The position numbers were made by a program, and so were the translations under genes. From Alphaproteobacteria bacterium UBA1301 (GTDB taxonomy: Bacteria > Pseudomonadota > Alphaproteobacteria > Micropepsales > Micropepsaceae), in the NCBI GenBank assembly GCA_002307725.1, contig DBUB01000002.1:78925-142924 (forward strand): a stretch of 64,000 nt of DNA, given 5' to 3'. Of the stretch, positions 1-10,121 are shown in pieces. The notes under the pieces are model-generated. The model did no database searches. It had not been told where the DNA came from and was given only the letters and a program-made list of their open reading frames with translations. The number at the start of each line of letters is the position of its first letter. The first letter of the stretch is position 1.

Positions 1-665
1 GGGCAATTGGAAAGCGCTACGATCAAGTCCATCTCGGCGCGCAAATCAATGTAAGCGCCCGGCTGGACCGCATCGTCTTTCCACGCGAAGTGACCAGCGT
101 CGTCCGTCACCACCGGCGCGAAAAAACTGACGCAGGGGCCGACATCGCGGACCGTCATGCCATGCTTGCCAGCAGCCAGAATGAAATTCTCGTGGCTGTT
201 GCGGCGATAAACGTCGTTACCGTATTTGCGCGTGAAGGCCGCGCGTGTGGTCGCATTGGTAATCAGATCGTTGTAACCGCAGGTGTCCTCGGTGATCGAA
301 ACGATCACCCGGCCCATGTCCGACAGCAAAAGGTGTCCGCGCGAGATGCGGGCCGTCCATTGCACTTTCACCGTATCGCCAGGATTGAAGCGTTCGGACG
401 TATCGCGGGCGTTCCAAAACAGGCCGGCAACGCCTTGCGTGGCCTGCTCGTTGATCAAACGGAGCGACTGGCCACGGGCAATACGGCCGGTCCAGTACCA
501 GCCGGGCGGAATGACGTCTTCGAAAGCAACCTGTTCGGCCGCCAAAGTCTTAGGATTGCCGATCGGACGGGCCGACGGGCAGGCCGCATTGGCCTTCTGG
601 GCCTGAGATTTGAGGGCAAAATAGCGCTGGCGGTAGTCGTCTGGGGTCGGTTCTTTTGGGCTCAT
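1..665 (-). CDS. Urea/guanidine carboxylase-associated protein UAAP1 (DUF1989), 3' part cut by window edge
   Basis: Reading the minus strand from the ATG at 665 gives an open frame of about 220 codons that leaves the window at base 1. It contains IPPGWYWTGRIARGQSLRL near residue 52, then DTCGYNDLITNATTR and NSHENFILAAGKHGM, which match the DUF1989 / urea-amidolyase-associated protein family. Such proteins are encoded beside urea carboxylase-like enzymes now known to act on guanidine; their own biochemical role is unsettled. An ATG two codons upstream (671) abuts the GGAG, so the ATG at 665, with GGAG six bases away, is the better start. A two-hairpin guanidine-II riboswitch lies immediately upstream, which fits guanidine metabolism. 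The partner genes (UAAP2, carboxylase) would lie outside the window to the left. Confidence 0.85.
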   Translation of the reverse strand, partial: MSPKEPTPDDYRQRYFALKSQAQKANAACPSARPIGNPKTLAAEQVAFEDVIPPGWYWTGRIARGQSLRLINEQATQGVAGLFWNARDTSERFNPGDTVKVQWTARISRGHLLLSDMGRVIVSITEDTCGYNDLITNATTRAAFTRKYGNDVYRRNSHENFILAAGKHGMTVRDVGPCVSFFAPVVTDDAGHFAWKDDAVQPGAYIDLRAEMDLIVALSNC

Positions 666-684
666 GGCCATCTCCAAACCAGGA

Positions 685-731
685 GCCGGGTCGTCCCGGC
701 GGATATGGAGTGCGTTCCGGGTCGTCCCGGA
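685..731 (-). promoter_or_regulatory. Guanidine-II (mini-ykkC) riboswitch
   Basis: On the minus strand two near-identical hairpins occur in tandem: TCCGGG-ACGA-CCCGGA (731-716) and GCCGGG-ACGA-CCCGGC (700-685), separated by about 15 bases. Two short GC stems each capped by an ACGR tetraloop are the defining features of the mini-ykkC guanidine-II class. The element ends about ten bases before the GGAG ribosome binding site (675-672) of the UAAP1 gene. The CTCC just after the second hairpin can pair with that GGAG, so a switch acting on translation start is likely (inference). Confidence 0.88.
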
Positions 732-842
732 GCAAGCTTCTTATTACGGCGGCAAAGCACCAATACCTGGAACCAGCCGGGCCGGAAGCCAACTTCAATC
801 TACAACGAGGCGGGCCTGCTATAGTTGACAATTACGGCCACT

Positions 843-1113
843 TCACTTGCCCTTCTTTGCAGCCTGAGTGTCGACTTTGCTGTTGGTGTACGACCCGGAC
901 TGTTCGGTGTGAAATTGCTTCCAAGTGACCTTGCCGGAACAGAACGCACGTCATTGCTTCATCACGTGAATACGATTTCAGGGTGGGGGCAGTGTTCCGC
1001 GCGTAGTCACATGCCACGCCGTCCAGAAGCTCGTTCCGGCAGTCGCGAACGCCATCGCTGGTTACGGATTTGATCTTGCCATTCTCGAACGTTACGCCGA
1101 AATCGCGTGCCAT
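843..1113 (-). pseudogene. Possible frameshifted small gene, function unknown
   Basis: The minus strand carries about 55 codons of protein-like sequence from an ATG at 1113 (MARDFGVTFENGKIKSV..., with Cys-containing VRDCRNELLDGVACDY). After about residue 56 this frame turns into arginine-rich shadow sequence, while the +1 frame reads GKVTWKQFHTEQSGSYTNSK and ends in a lysine-rich tail at a TGA (845-843). The two halves look like one small protein joined by a single-base indel near 960. No family recognised. No convincing ribosome binding site or signal peptide was found upstream, where a TAA closes the frame. Confidence 0.3.
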
Positions 1114-1255
1114 CGTGCCGGGCTCATTGTCACCACGGTGGCGTGAGGCAGAAGACGGTAGGAAATTTTACGACCGGCACCACCGACGGGCCAATTCAGG
1201 TTCGGTACAAGCCGCCGCAAGGCGTAATCTCTCAAGCCACGACAGGGACAGCACC

Positions 1256-1747
1256 ATGACGCCCGATGCCACACCCAAGCCAAACCATAGCCTATTGGTT
1301 CTGTTTGGTTTTCTCGCCTTCACCCTGGCCGTTGGCTTTGTCGCCGGACAGGTGACCGCGCCCAATATTCCAAGCTGGTACAGCCACTTGGCCAAGCCGA
1401 GCTGCAACCCGCCGAACTGGGTTTTTGCGCCGGTCTGGACCGCGCTCTACGTCATGATCGCGGTGGCGGGTTGGCTGATATGGCGGAAAACCGGCTTTAA
1501 AAACCGGGCGCTGGGGATTTGGGGCACCCAATTGGCACTGAATTTCAATTGGTCGTTGATTTTTTTTGGCGGCCACCAACTGGGCGGCGCACTTATCGAT
1601 CTGATTGGGTTGTGGCTTACGATTGCCGCCGCGATCTCGGCGTTTTGGCGGATCGACCGCCGCGCTGCTTGGCTGTTTGTTCCCTACCTCGCCTGGGTCA
1701 GTTTCGCGGGGGTGCTTAACTTCTGGATCTGGCAGTTGAACGGCTAA
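1256..1747 (+). CDS. tspO: TspO/MBR family tryptophan-rich sensory protein
   Basis: A 163-residue membrane protein of the TspO/MBR (translocator, peripheral-benzodiazepine-receptor) family. Five hydrophobic segments are visible. The family signatures KPSCNPPNWVFAPVWTALY (about residues 46-64) and the Trp/Asn-rich LNFNWSLIFFGGHQLGGAL are present, and it ends NFWIWQLNG. The family binds porphyrins and other hydrophobic ligands and in some alphaproteobacteria represses oxygen-controlled genes. I chose the ATG at 1256 because AGGGA lies about seven bases upstream and the first membrane segment then begins near residue 12; the longer open frame from 1070 has no family match. It lies alone, upstream of dnaK. 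Confidence 0.9.
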   Translation: MTPDATPKPNHSLLVLFGFLAFTLAVGFVAGQVTAPNIPSWYSHLAKPSCNPPNWVFAPVWTALYVMIAVAGWLIWRKTGFKNRALGIWGTQLALNFNWSLIFFGGHQLGGALIDLIGLWLTIAAAISAFWRIDRRAAWLFVPYLAWVSFAGVLNFWIWQLNG

Positions 1748-1838
1748 ATCCTCAATTGTCGCCGCGAACGCTCCCTTAACCCTTTCCAAGTCCTGACGTT
1801 CATCCGCAAAATTACTGACCCGCAACCCCACTCACGAC

Positions 1839-1867
1839 CTTGCGAGGTCGCCCCCCCGTTCCTATAT
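1839..1867 (+). promoter_or_regulatory. Heat-shock (sigma-32 type) promoter of dnaK
   Basis: CTTG at 1839-1842, an 18-base spacer, then CCTATAT at 1861-1867 resembles the alphaproteobacterial RpoH promoter pattern (CTTG, about 17-18 bases, CyTATnT). Transcription would start near 1874, leaving a leader of roughly 120 bases before dnaK. Assigned by pattern only. Confidence 0.55.
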
Positions 1868-1992
1868 ACCCCACAGACCGCGGGGTGGGGTCGTTTCCGG
1901 CCCTGATCCGCTGTTGGTAAACGGGGCGGGCACTTTCCGGCGCTCTTTGTGAGGCCCAAGACCCGCTGCCCTTGAGGAAGGAAGACTGAGCC

Positions 1993-3912
<1,920 letters not shown>

Positions 3913-3924
3913 TCCCCGTTTGCT

Positions 3925-3965
3925 CCGCCGCTCTCAACATCTGAGGGCGGCGGTAGAGTTTTGTG
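3925..3965 (+). terminator. Hairpin between dnaK and dnaJ, likely partial terminator
   Basis: CCGCCGCTCTCA ... TGAGGGCGGCGG (3925-3953) forms a 12-bp stem with one G-U pair and a short loop, followed by the T-rich TAGAGTTTTG. It would let dnaK be expressed above dnaJ while allowing read-through. Confidence 0.6.
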
Positions 3966-3976
3966 CGTAAGGGCTG

Positions 3977-5119
3977 ATGAGCAAGCGCGATTACTACGAC
4001 GTTCTGGGCTGCAAGAAGAGTGCGCCGGTCTCCGAACTTAAATCGGCGTACCGCAAGCTCGCCATGGAACTGCATCCGGACCGCAATCCGGGCGACAAGA
4101 CCTGCGAAGCCAAGTTCAAGGAAATCAACGAGGCTTATGACGTCCTCAAGGACGATCAGAAGCGTGCCGCTTACGACCGCTTCGGCCATGCCGCCTTCGA
4201 GCAGGGCAATGGCAACGGGTTCCATGGCGGCAGTAATCCGTTCGATTTCTCCGGGTCTTTCGCGGATGTGTTCGAGGACATCTTTGGCGAGATGATGGGC
4301 GGTGGCCGCGGCAAGCGGCAGAACCGCGGCGGCGACCTGCGCTACAATCTTTCGATCTCGCTGGAAGAAGCATTCAAAGGCTCCAAGGCCGAGATCAAAG
4401 TACCGTCGGCGGTTGCCTGCGAGGCCTGCAAAGGCTCGGGCGCCGAACCAGGCACCAGTGCCGAAGTCTGCCCGACCTGCGGTGGCCACGGCAAAGTGCG
4501 CGCCAGCCAAGGTTTCTTCACCATCGAGCGTACCTGCCCGCAATGCCAGGGCCGCGGCAAGATTGTCCGCAAACCCTGCAAATCCTGCGGTGGCGCCGGG
4601 CATGTGCAGAAGGAACGCACCCTGGTGGTCGACATTCCGGCGGGTGTCGAAGAAGGCACCCGCATCCGGCTCACCGGCGAAGGCCAGGCCGGATTCGGCG
4701 GCGGGCCCAATGGCGATTTGTATGTCTTTCTATCCGTCGAACAGCATCCGATCTTCCAGCGCGACGGCCACGACCTGTACTGCCGCGTGCCGGTCTCGTT
4801 CGTGACCGCGGCGCTCGGCGGCACAGTGGAGGTTCCAATCCTTGATGGCGGCAAAGCCCAAGTGAAAGTCGCCGAAGGTACACAGACCGGGCGCCAGTTC
4901 CGCATCCGCGGCAAAGGCATGCCGGTCCTGCGCGGCAACGGCCTGGCGGGCGATCTGTTCGTCGAGATTTTCGTCGAGACGCCGGTGAAACTGTCCAAGG
5001 CGCAAAAAGATTTGCTGCACCAGTTCAGCGACTGCGGCGCCAGCGGCTGCCAACCCGAATGCGAAGGCTTCTTCGCCAAGGTGAAGGCGTTCTGGGACGG
5101 CACGGCGACCAAGCACTGA
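3977..5119 (+). CDS. dnaJ: Co-chaperone DnaJ (Hsp40)
   Basis: A 380-residue type I Hsp40. The J domain has the HPD tripeptide at residues 33-35 (MELHPDRNPGDK), which stimulates the DnaK ATPase. A Gly/Phe-rich stretch follows (NGNGFHGGSNPFDF). The zinc-binding region has all four CxxCxGxG-type repeats: CEACKGSG, CPTCGGHG, CPQCQGRG and CKSCGGAG, near residues 150-215. The C-terminal substrate-binding beta domains (DLYVFLSVEQHPIFQRDGHDL) complete the protein. It follows dnaK in the usual order. Length and motifs are normal. Confidence 0.98.
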   Translation: MSKRDYYDVLGCKKSAPVSELKSAYRKLAMELHPDRNPGDKTCEAKFKEINEAYDVLKDDQKRAAYDRFGHAAFEQGNGNGFHGGSNPFDFSGSFADVFEDIFGEMMGGGRGKRQNRGGDLRYNLSISLEEAFKGSKAEIKVPSAVACEACKGSGAEPGTSAEVCPTCGGHGKVRASQGFFTIERTCPQCQGRGKIVRKPCKSCGGAGHVQKERTLVVDIPAGVEEGTRIRLTGEGQAGFGGGPNGDLYVFLSVEQHPIFQRDGHDLYCRVPVSFVTAALGGTVEVPILDGGKAQVKVAEGTQTGRQFRIRGKGMPVLRGNGLAGDLFVEIFVETPVKLSKAQKDLLHQFSDCGASGCQPECEGFFAKVKAFWDGTATKH

Positions 5120-5272
5120 ATTTTTCTGCCCCTACCTCCCGTTCAGGTTGCTGTGATGACACACTGCGGACCTGGATAGATGGCATCCCATCCTGGGTTG
5201 GCTGGGAAGCAGCGCATGTGACCCGTACGGTCTCATTCCTCGCGGTGACATCCCAAACCAAATCTAATCTGT

Positions 5273-5298
5273 CATGGCGAGATCGAAGCCCGGCCATG
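5273..5298. repeat. Dispersed palindromic repeat, degenerate copy
   Basis: CATGGC ... GCCATG arms around a core that shares AAGCCCGGCCATG with the perfect copy at 5767-5787. It lies in the gap between dnaJ and the inhibitor gene; the rest of 5120-5313 shows nothing recognisable. Confidence 0.5.
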
Positions 5299-5313
5299 GC
5301 GGATGGGGGTAGA

Positions 5314-5697
5314 CTACCTCCCGATTTTCACCGTGAAGCTGAGTTCGTGCGCAGGCTTCACGTTCTTTTCCCAGACCCGATAGTTCAAGAACTTCACCAC
5401 CGTCTCGCCTGGGGCGGCGGCGCACAGGATGTAATCGAGCTGCGACGGTGCGCCGGTCGGGGCGCCTGCGGGCGTCGTCACGGTGCGCGCGGCCAGGCTC
5501 ATCCGTTCGGACATGCCGGGTGCCAGATACCACTCATAACCGGTGGAAGCGGCCTGCGTGGAAAGCCGAATGTCGAGGCATTGACCGACTTTCAGCGCAA
5601 TCGTCTTGCCGCTATCGGCGGGCGTGACGAGAACCGGTCCGGCCAATGCAGCTTGCGACAGCAGAGCGGCGGTGAAGGCGAAAAGCAGTGTGCGCAT
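5314..5697 (-). CDS. Secreted chagasin-like (I42 family) cysteine protease inhibitor
   Basis: A 127-residue protein with a signal peptide (MRTLLFAFTAALLSQAALA, likely cut after ALA). The mature part carries the three inhibitory loop motifs of the chagasin / I42 family in order: TGYEWYL (loop BC, usually NPTTGYxW), a Gly-rich GAPTGAPS loop, and YRVWEK in place of RPW. The family blocks papain-like cysteine proteases and would act in the periplasm or outside the cell. I chose the ATG at 5697 because it starts the signal peptide; the longer frame to 5778 would read back through an intergenic palindrome. The gene sits alone between two copies of that palindrome. Confidence 0.75.
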   Translation of the reverse strand: MRTLLFAFTAALLSQAALAGPVLVTPADSGKTIALKVGQCLDIRLSTQAASTGYEWYLAPGMSERMSLAARTVTTPAGAPTGAPSQLDYILCAAAPGETVVKFLNYRVWEKNVKPAHELSFTVKIGR

Positions 5698-5766
5698 GGA
5701 TGGCCCCCAAAAAGAATGTGCCCCGATCAGAAAGACCGGAGCACATGAAGCAAACGCGAAGATGGC

Positions 5767-5787
5767 TGGCCGGGTCAAGCCCGGCCA
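5767..5787. repeat. Dispersed intergenic palindrome (TGGCCGGG-loop-CCCGGCCA)
   Basis: Perfect 8-bp stem TGGCCGGG/CCCGGCCA with loop TCAAG. It shares AAGCCCGGCCA with copies at 5273-5298 and 28395-28421. Such palindromes are widely scattered in alphaproteobacterial genomes. Between the 3' end of pckA and the start of the inhibitor gene it could also act as a terminator. Confidence 0.7.
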
Positions 5788-5793
5788 TGACGA

Positions 5794-7398
5794 TCAGTCC
5801 GCCGCACTCGCGATCTGTTCGGCGATGCGCTGCACGCGCTCGTCAACGAAAGGCAGGAACTTCTTGAAGTTATCGCGGAACATGCCGGCCAGCTTTTTGG
5901 CTTGAGCGTCATAGGCATCGGTATCGGCCCAAGTGTTGCGCGGGTTGAGAATTTTGGAATCGACGCCCGCCACTTCCACCGGAATGCGGAAGCCGAAGAC
6001 CGGATCATGCTGCCACTGGCTGATGGCGAGCGAGCCGTTGAGGGCGCCGTTGAGCAGCGCGCGAGTGACTTTGATCGGCATGCGCTTGCCGCCGTCCGAC
6101 GCCGGACCGCCGTTCCATCCGGTATTGACCAGCCAGCAGTCGCAATCGTGCTTGTCGATCAGGCTGCGCAGCAGATTGCCATAGACCGACGGATGCAGCG
6201 GCATGAACGGCGCGCCGAAGCAGGTTGAGAACGTCGGCGCCGGCTCTTTGCCAAGACCCTTTTCGGTCCCGGCGAGGCGCGAAGTGAAGCCCGATAGGAA
6301 GTGATACATCGCCTGGCTGGGCGTCAGCTTGGAAATCGGCGGCAACACGCCGAAGGCATCGGCGGTCAGCATGATGACATTGGCCGGATGACCGACGCGG
6401 CCGTTCTCCGACGCATGCGGAATGTAATGGATCGGATACGCTGCGCGGGTGTTTTCGGTATAACGGTCGTCCTCGAGATCAAGGATGCCGGTCTCCGGAT
6501 TACACACCACATTCTCCAGCACCGTACCGAAACGCTCGGTGGTCGCGTAGATTTCCGGCTCGGCATCGCGCGACAACCTGATCACTTTGGCATAGCAGCC
6601 GCCTTCGAAATTGAAGACGCCGTGTTCGCCCCAGCCGTGCTCGTCGTCGCCGACCAGCATGCGCGAGGAATCCGCCGACAAGGTCGTTTTGCCGGTGCCC
6701 GAAAGACCAAAGAAGATCGCCACGTCATCCTTGTCGCCTTCGTTGGCCGAGCAGTGCATCGGCATGACGCCTTTGGGCGGCAACAGGAAGTTCAGGATAG
6801 TGAAGACCGACTTTTTGATCTCGCCGGCATAAGAGGTGCCCGCGATCAGGACCATCCGACGGGTAAAGTCGATCGTGATGATGGTCGGGCTGACGCTGCC
6901 GTGCTTCTTGGGGTCAGCTTTGAAGCCGGGCAGGTCGATGATGGTGAAGCTGGGCTCGAAATACTCCAGCGCATCCGACGGCGGACGGATCAAGAGGTGG
7001 CGGATGAACAGGGAATGCCAAGCAAATTCGGTGATCACCCGGACCGGCAAGCGGTGCACCGGGTCGGCGCCGCCCCACAAGTCCTGAACGAACAGCTCTT
7101 TGGCCTTAGCGTATTCCATCATGTCGGCATGCAGCGCCGCGAAGTGGTCCGGCGTCAGCGCCTTGTTATTGTCCCACCAGACCTTGTCTTCGGTGAGCGC
7201 ATCCTTGACCACGAACTTGTCGTTGGCCGAACGGCCGGTGTGCTGGCCGGTCAGCACCACCAGCGGACCGCCGCGGGCCAGAATGCCTTCCTTGCGGCCG
7301 ATCGACATTTCATACAGCGTCGGGGTCGAGAGATTGCGATAGACGGCCTTCAGTTCCTTGAGGCCATGCTGTTCGAGCTGCGCGCCAAATTCCGACAT
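5794..7398 (-). CDS. pckA: Phosphoenolpyruvate carboxykinase (ATP)
   Basis: A 534-residue ATP-dependent PEP carboxykinase, which converts oxaloacetate to PEP in gluconeogenesis. The kinase-1a P-loop FGLSGTGKTTLSAD lies near residue 230. The metal- and oxaloacetate-binding motifs MHCSANEG and GDDEHGWGEHGVFNFEGGCYAK are present, as is the C-terminal arginine region (NTGWNGGPASDGGKRMPIKVTR). The length is typical of the ATP class, not the larger GTP class. AAGGAACGGA directly precedes the ATG. It is transcribed away from moeB; the 247-bp gap (7399-7645) must hold both promoters, but I see no clear operator there. Confidence 0.98.
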   Translation of the reverse strand: MSEFGAQLEQHGLKELKAVYRNLSTPTLYEMSIGRKEGILARGGPLVVLTGQHTGRSANDKFVVKDALTEDKVWWDNNKALTPDHFAALHADMMEYAKAKELFVQDLWGGADPVHRLPVRVITEFAWHSLFIRHLLIRPPSDALEYFEPSFTIIDLPGFKADPKKHGSVSPTIITIDFTRRMVLIAGTSYAGEIKKSVFTILNFLLPPKGVMPMHCSANEGDKDDVAIFFGLSGTGKTTLSADSSRMLVGDDEHGWGEHGVFNFEGGCYAKVIRLSRDAEPEIYATTERFGTVLENVVCNPETGILDLEDDRYTENTRAAYPIHYIPHASENGRVGHPANVIMLTADAFGVLPPISKLTPSQAMYHFLSGFTSRLAGTEKGLGKEPAPTFSTCFGAPFMPLHPSVYGNLLRSLIDKHDCDCWLVNTGWNGGPASDGGKRMPIKVTRALLNGALNGSLAISQWQHDPVFGFRIPVEVAGVDSKILNPRNTWADTDAYDAQAKKLAGMFRDNFKKFLPFVDERVQRIAEQIASAAD

Positions 7399-7645
7399 TC
7401 CGTTCCTTCATACCTTTCGCTGTCGCGCGATGGATCGGAAAATTCGCCAATCCCTTTCCCGTCGCGCTCTTGCCGATTACGGGGCCACCGTATGTTTCGG
7501 TTTGTTTCACCGCAATGCGGGAAACTAGACGTTTATTTCTCGGATCAGACAGGCAATTCCTAGAGCCGGAATTGTCGCATCCGGATCATATTGTTGCACA
7601 AAAGACGCATTCGTGCCGGACGCGGAATGCAGTAAAACCAAAGAC

Positions 7646-8416
7646 ATGAGCTTTTCCGAGACCGATTTGGAGCGTTATGCCCGGCACATCGTGCTGAGGG
7701 AAGTCGGCGGCACCGGGCAGGCCAAGATCCGTGCCGCCAAGGTGCTGGTGGTTGGGGCAGGTGGGCTTGGCAGCCCGGTGATCCTCTATCTGGCGGCGGC
7801 GGGTGTCGGGACCATCGGCATTGCCGATTTCGATGCCGTTAGCCTCAGCAATTTGCAGCGCCAGATCGCCCACAGGACCGCCGACATCGGCCGGCTGAAG
7901 ACGGATTCGGCGCGCGACAACGCGCTAGCACTTAATCCGCATGTGACAGTCAACACGCACCCGACCAAGATCACGCCCGAAAACGCCACCGTGCTGATTT
8001 CCCAATATGACATTGTCGCCGACGGCTCGGACAATTTCGCCACCCGCTTTCTCATCGCCGATACCTGTCATCATGCTGGCAAGACGCTGGTTAGCGCGGC
8101 GGTGACCGAATTCTCCGGCCAACTCGCCACCTTCAAGCCGGAAGGAAAGCCCTGTTATCGCTGCTTCATCCCCGAACCCCCGCCAGAGGGATCGGTCCGC
8201 CCGTGCACCGAAGCGGGGGTTTTGGGGGCTGCCGCGGGCGTGATGGGAACGCTGCAAGCGCTCGAAATCCTCAAAGAAATCACCGGTGCCGGACAGACGC
8301 TGGCGGGCCGTCTGCTCATTTATGATGCACTCGACACGCGTTTCCGGACACTAACGCTGAAACCAGATCCGGAATGCCCATTATGCGGAGCAGATGGTTT
8401 TCACTTATCTCGGTAA
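7646..8416 (+). CDS. moeB: MoeB/ThiF/HesA-family sulfur-carrier protein adenylyltransferase
   Basis: A 256-residue E1-like enzyme that adenylates the C-terminal glycine of a ubiquitin-like sulfur carrier such as MoaD or ThiS. It has RYARHIVLREVGGTGQAKI, the nucleotide-binding VLVVGAGGLGSPVILYLAAAGVG, and the zinc ligands in CYRC and CPLC. There is no C-terminal rhodanese domain. I chose the ATG at 7646. The last residues after CPLCG (ADGFHLSR) run into a decayed paralogue fragment of the next gene, so the 3' end may have been altered by that rearrangement. Whether it serves molybdopterin or thiamine cannot be decided, since no partner genes are adjacent. Confidence 0.85.
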   Translation: MSFSETDLERYARHIVLREVGGTGQAKIRAAKVLVVGAGGLGSPVILYLAAAGVGTIGIADFDAVSLSNLQRQIAHRTADIGRLKTDSARDNALALNPHVTVNTHPTKITPENATVLISQYDIVADGSDNFATRFLIADTCHHAGKTLVSAAVTEFSGQLATFKPEGKPCYRCFIPEPPPEGSVRPCTEAGVLGAAAGVMGTLQALEILKEITGAGQTLAGRLLIYDALDTRFRTLTLKPDPECPLCGADGFHLSR

Positions 8417-8556
8417 GCCCGGCTTCCTCACTGGTTATGTCGCCCAGACCGTCAAGGATGGCGCTGCGCTCGATCGCGACGCAGCTGGGGCAGATTTAGC
8501 CCAAGGCCGGCATTACGCCGCCGACCGGCCTCAAGACAATTGCGGCCCGACTATGA
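8391..8556 (+). pseudogene. Decayed C-terminal fragment of a paralogue of the downstream 499-aa gene
   Basis: The frame reading TYLGKPGFLTGYV just after moeB matches the C-terminal motif YMATPGFLTGYI of the next gene. After a frame change and one stop, AGITPPTGLKTIAARL (ending at TGA 8554-8556) aligns with the end of that protein, IGLTAGDVRELLAA. The first part overlaps the 3' end of moeB. This is the remains of a second copy whose body is lost. Confidence 0.55.
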
Positions 8557-8619
8557 ACTTTTTGCATCTTCTCGTGGACATTAAGAGTGCTTTAGATCGG
8601 GCGCCCGCAGTATGTGCAA

Positions 8620-10116
8620 ATGAGTGACAAACTCCATGTCGAAATCGCGCAGATCGCGCAACAAGGTTCCTGCAACAAGGTCGAGGACCTTTTTGCGGCA
8701 CCCGCCAAACGCATCCTCGCCCGACTGCTGCCAGATTTTCTGGTCAAACACAAACTGACCGCGACCGAGCTTTTGCATCGTGCCGAAATGCTCCACCGGG
8801 TGGAATCAACCGGCACCATGCTGCAATTCGTGGTGCAGCAAGTCGCCGTCGCCCGCGCCTCGTCGGAAAACCGGGCGGTGCAGGAGATCATCCGGGAATT
8901 CAACAAGCTGATCGACGGCGTGATTGAAAAAGTCCACGCCGCCAAGCGCGCGGGCCTATTTCCCGAAATCCCCGCTGACAAATTCGGCACCCTCGCCCGT
9001 ACGCTGGCGCAAAAGCCGGATGGACTGTTCATCCTGAACGGTGCCTTAGCGCTCCATCTGCGCGATGCCAAGACCTGGAACGAAAAGGCGTTACGGCTGC
9101 TTTCGCTTCTGCAAGCGGGAACCGGCGAAGGCGGCGCCATGCTGTGCGGTGCGGTCGACACGATCTTCGGCGAAATTCTGGCGACACCCGCGGCCCTGAC
9201 CGACTTAATCGGAGCGCGCAACACGTTCGGGGATTCGCTCTTGGCGCTGCTGCACTACTTCTTGAACATGAAGGAACAAGCGCAATACGCCGATGGCGAT
9301 GCGATGACAGAGCTGGCGCGGCGGCTGCCGTCGCTGCCGCTGTCGCGTGCCGCCATGGCCGCTCAGATCGTCGACCGGATCTATAGTCTCGAGCGTTTGC
9401 GGGAAGATTCGCTTGATAGTGAAATGCGCATGTTCCGCGAAGTCGCCAAACTTGTCGGCCGCGGAATTGGCGACGCGCTCACATCCGAAGACGCCATTGC
9501 CGCCCTCGAATTGCGCTCGAAGCGCTTTGTCACCAGCGAAAGCGTGATGACCGGCTTGGCCAACTCCGTCTTGCCCGATGAAAAACTCGACTGGCTGTTC
9601 TTCGCCGAGGATTGCGTGATCGGCGAACGCAACAAGCAGATCCTCGCCGAAAATGCCGTCCGCATCGCCATGGCGGATTCGTTCAAAACCCGGTTTCAGA
9701 TATCGAGCCTACCGCTGTCGCGGCGGCTGCAGCGTCTGGCGGTGTTGAACCAGGCGGCCAATTGCAGCGGCTTCCACGAAAACGATCGCAAACAGCTTGC
9801 CGCTATTTTCGATTCCATGGCCTTTGACTTGGCGACACAGTCCAAGCTGTTCGAGGTGATCGAGGCGCGAACGCCCAATCCCGTTGACAAGGCTCTGACT
9901 CTGCTCAAGCTGCACGAGGCGGGCACGTTCACCGAAGGCCGGCTGGGGCAGAAAGTGCGCGACTTGATGATCGGCTATATGGCAACACCCGGCTTCCTCA
10001 CGGGCTATATCAAGCGCGTCAAGGCCGATCCCGCCGGTGCAGTCGGCGAGCTTACCGAACGCATGCAAAGAATTGGGCTGACGGCCGGCGACGTGCGTGA
10101 ACTGCTGGCCGCTTGA
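8620..10116 (+). CDS. Conserved-looking protein of unknown function, mostly helical
   Basis: A 498-500 residue protein that I do not recognise. It is rich in Leu, Ala and charged residues in helical repeats, with no signal peptide, membrane segment or nucleotide-binding motif. Notable parts are FVVQQVAVARASSENRAVQEIIREFN near residue 70, LDWLFFAEDCVIGERNKQIL near residue 325, SLPLSRRLQRLAVLNQAA near residue 365, and a C-terminal PGFLTGYIKRVKADP that also occurs in the decayed copy just upstream. The ATG at 8620 and a GTG two codons earlier (8614) are equally possible starts; no strong ribosome binding site separates them. Base composition matches its neighbours. It appears to be monocistronic. 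Confidence 0.75.
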   Translation: MSDKLHVEIAQIAQQGSCNKVEDLFAAPAKRILARLLPDFLVKHKLTATELLHRAEMLHRVESTGTMLQFVVQQVAVARASSENRAVQEIIREFNKLIDGVIEKVHAAKRAGLFPEIPADKFGTLARTLAQKPDGLFILNGALALHLRDAKTWNEKALRLLSLLQAGTGEGGAMLCGAVDTIFGEILATPAALTDLIGARNTFGDSLLALLHYFLNMKEQAQYADGDAMTELARRLPSLPLSRAAMAAQIVDRIYSLERLREDSLDSEMRMFREVAKLVGRGIGDALTSEDAIAALELRSKRFVTSESVMTGLANSVLPDEKLDWLFFAEDCVIGERNKQILAENAVRIAMADSFKTRFQISSLPLSRRLQRLAVLNQAANCSGFHENDRKQLAAIFDSMAFDLATQSKLFEVIEARTPNPVDKALTLLKLHEAGTFTEGRLGQKVRDLMIGYMATPGFLTGYIKRVKADPAGAVGELTERMQRIGLTAGDVRELLAA

Positions 10117-10121
10117 CCGTT

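Noticed and set aside
6301..7563. 420-codon open frame opposite pckA
   Set aside because: Shadow of pckA; no protein-like motifs.
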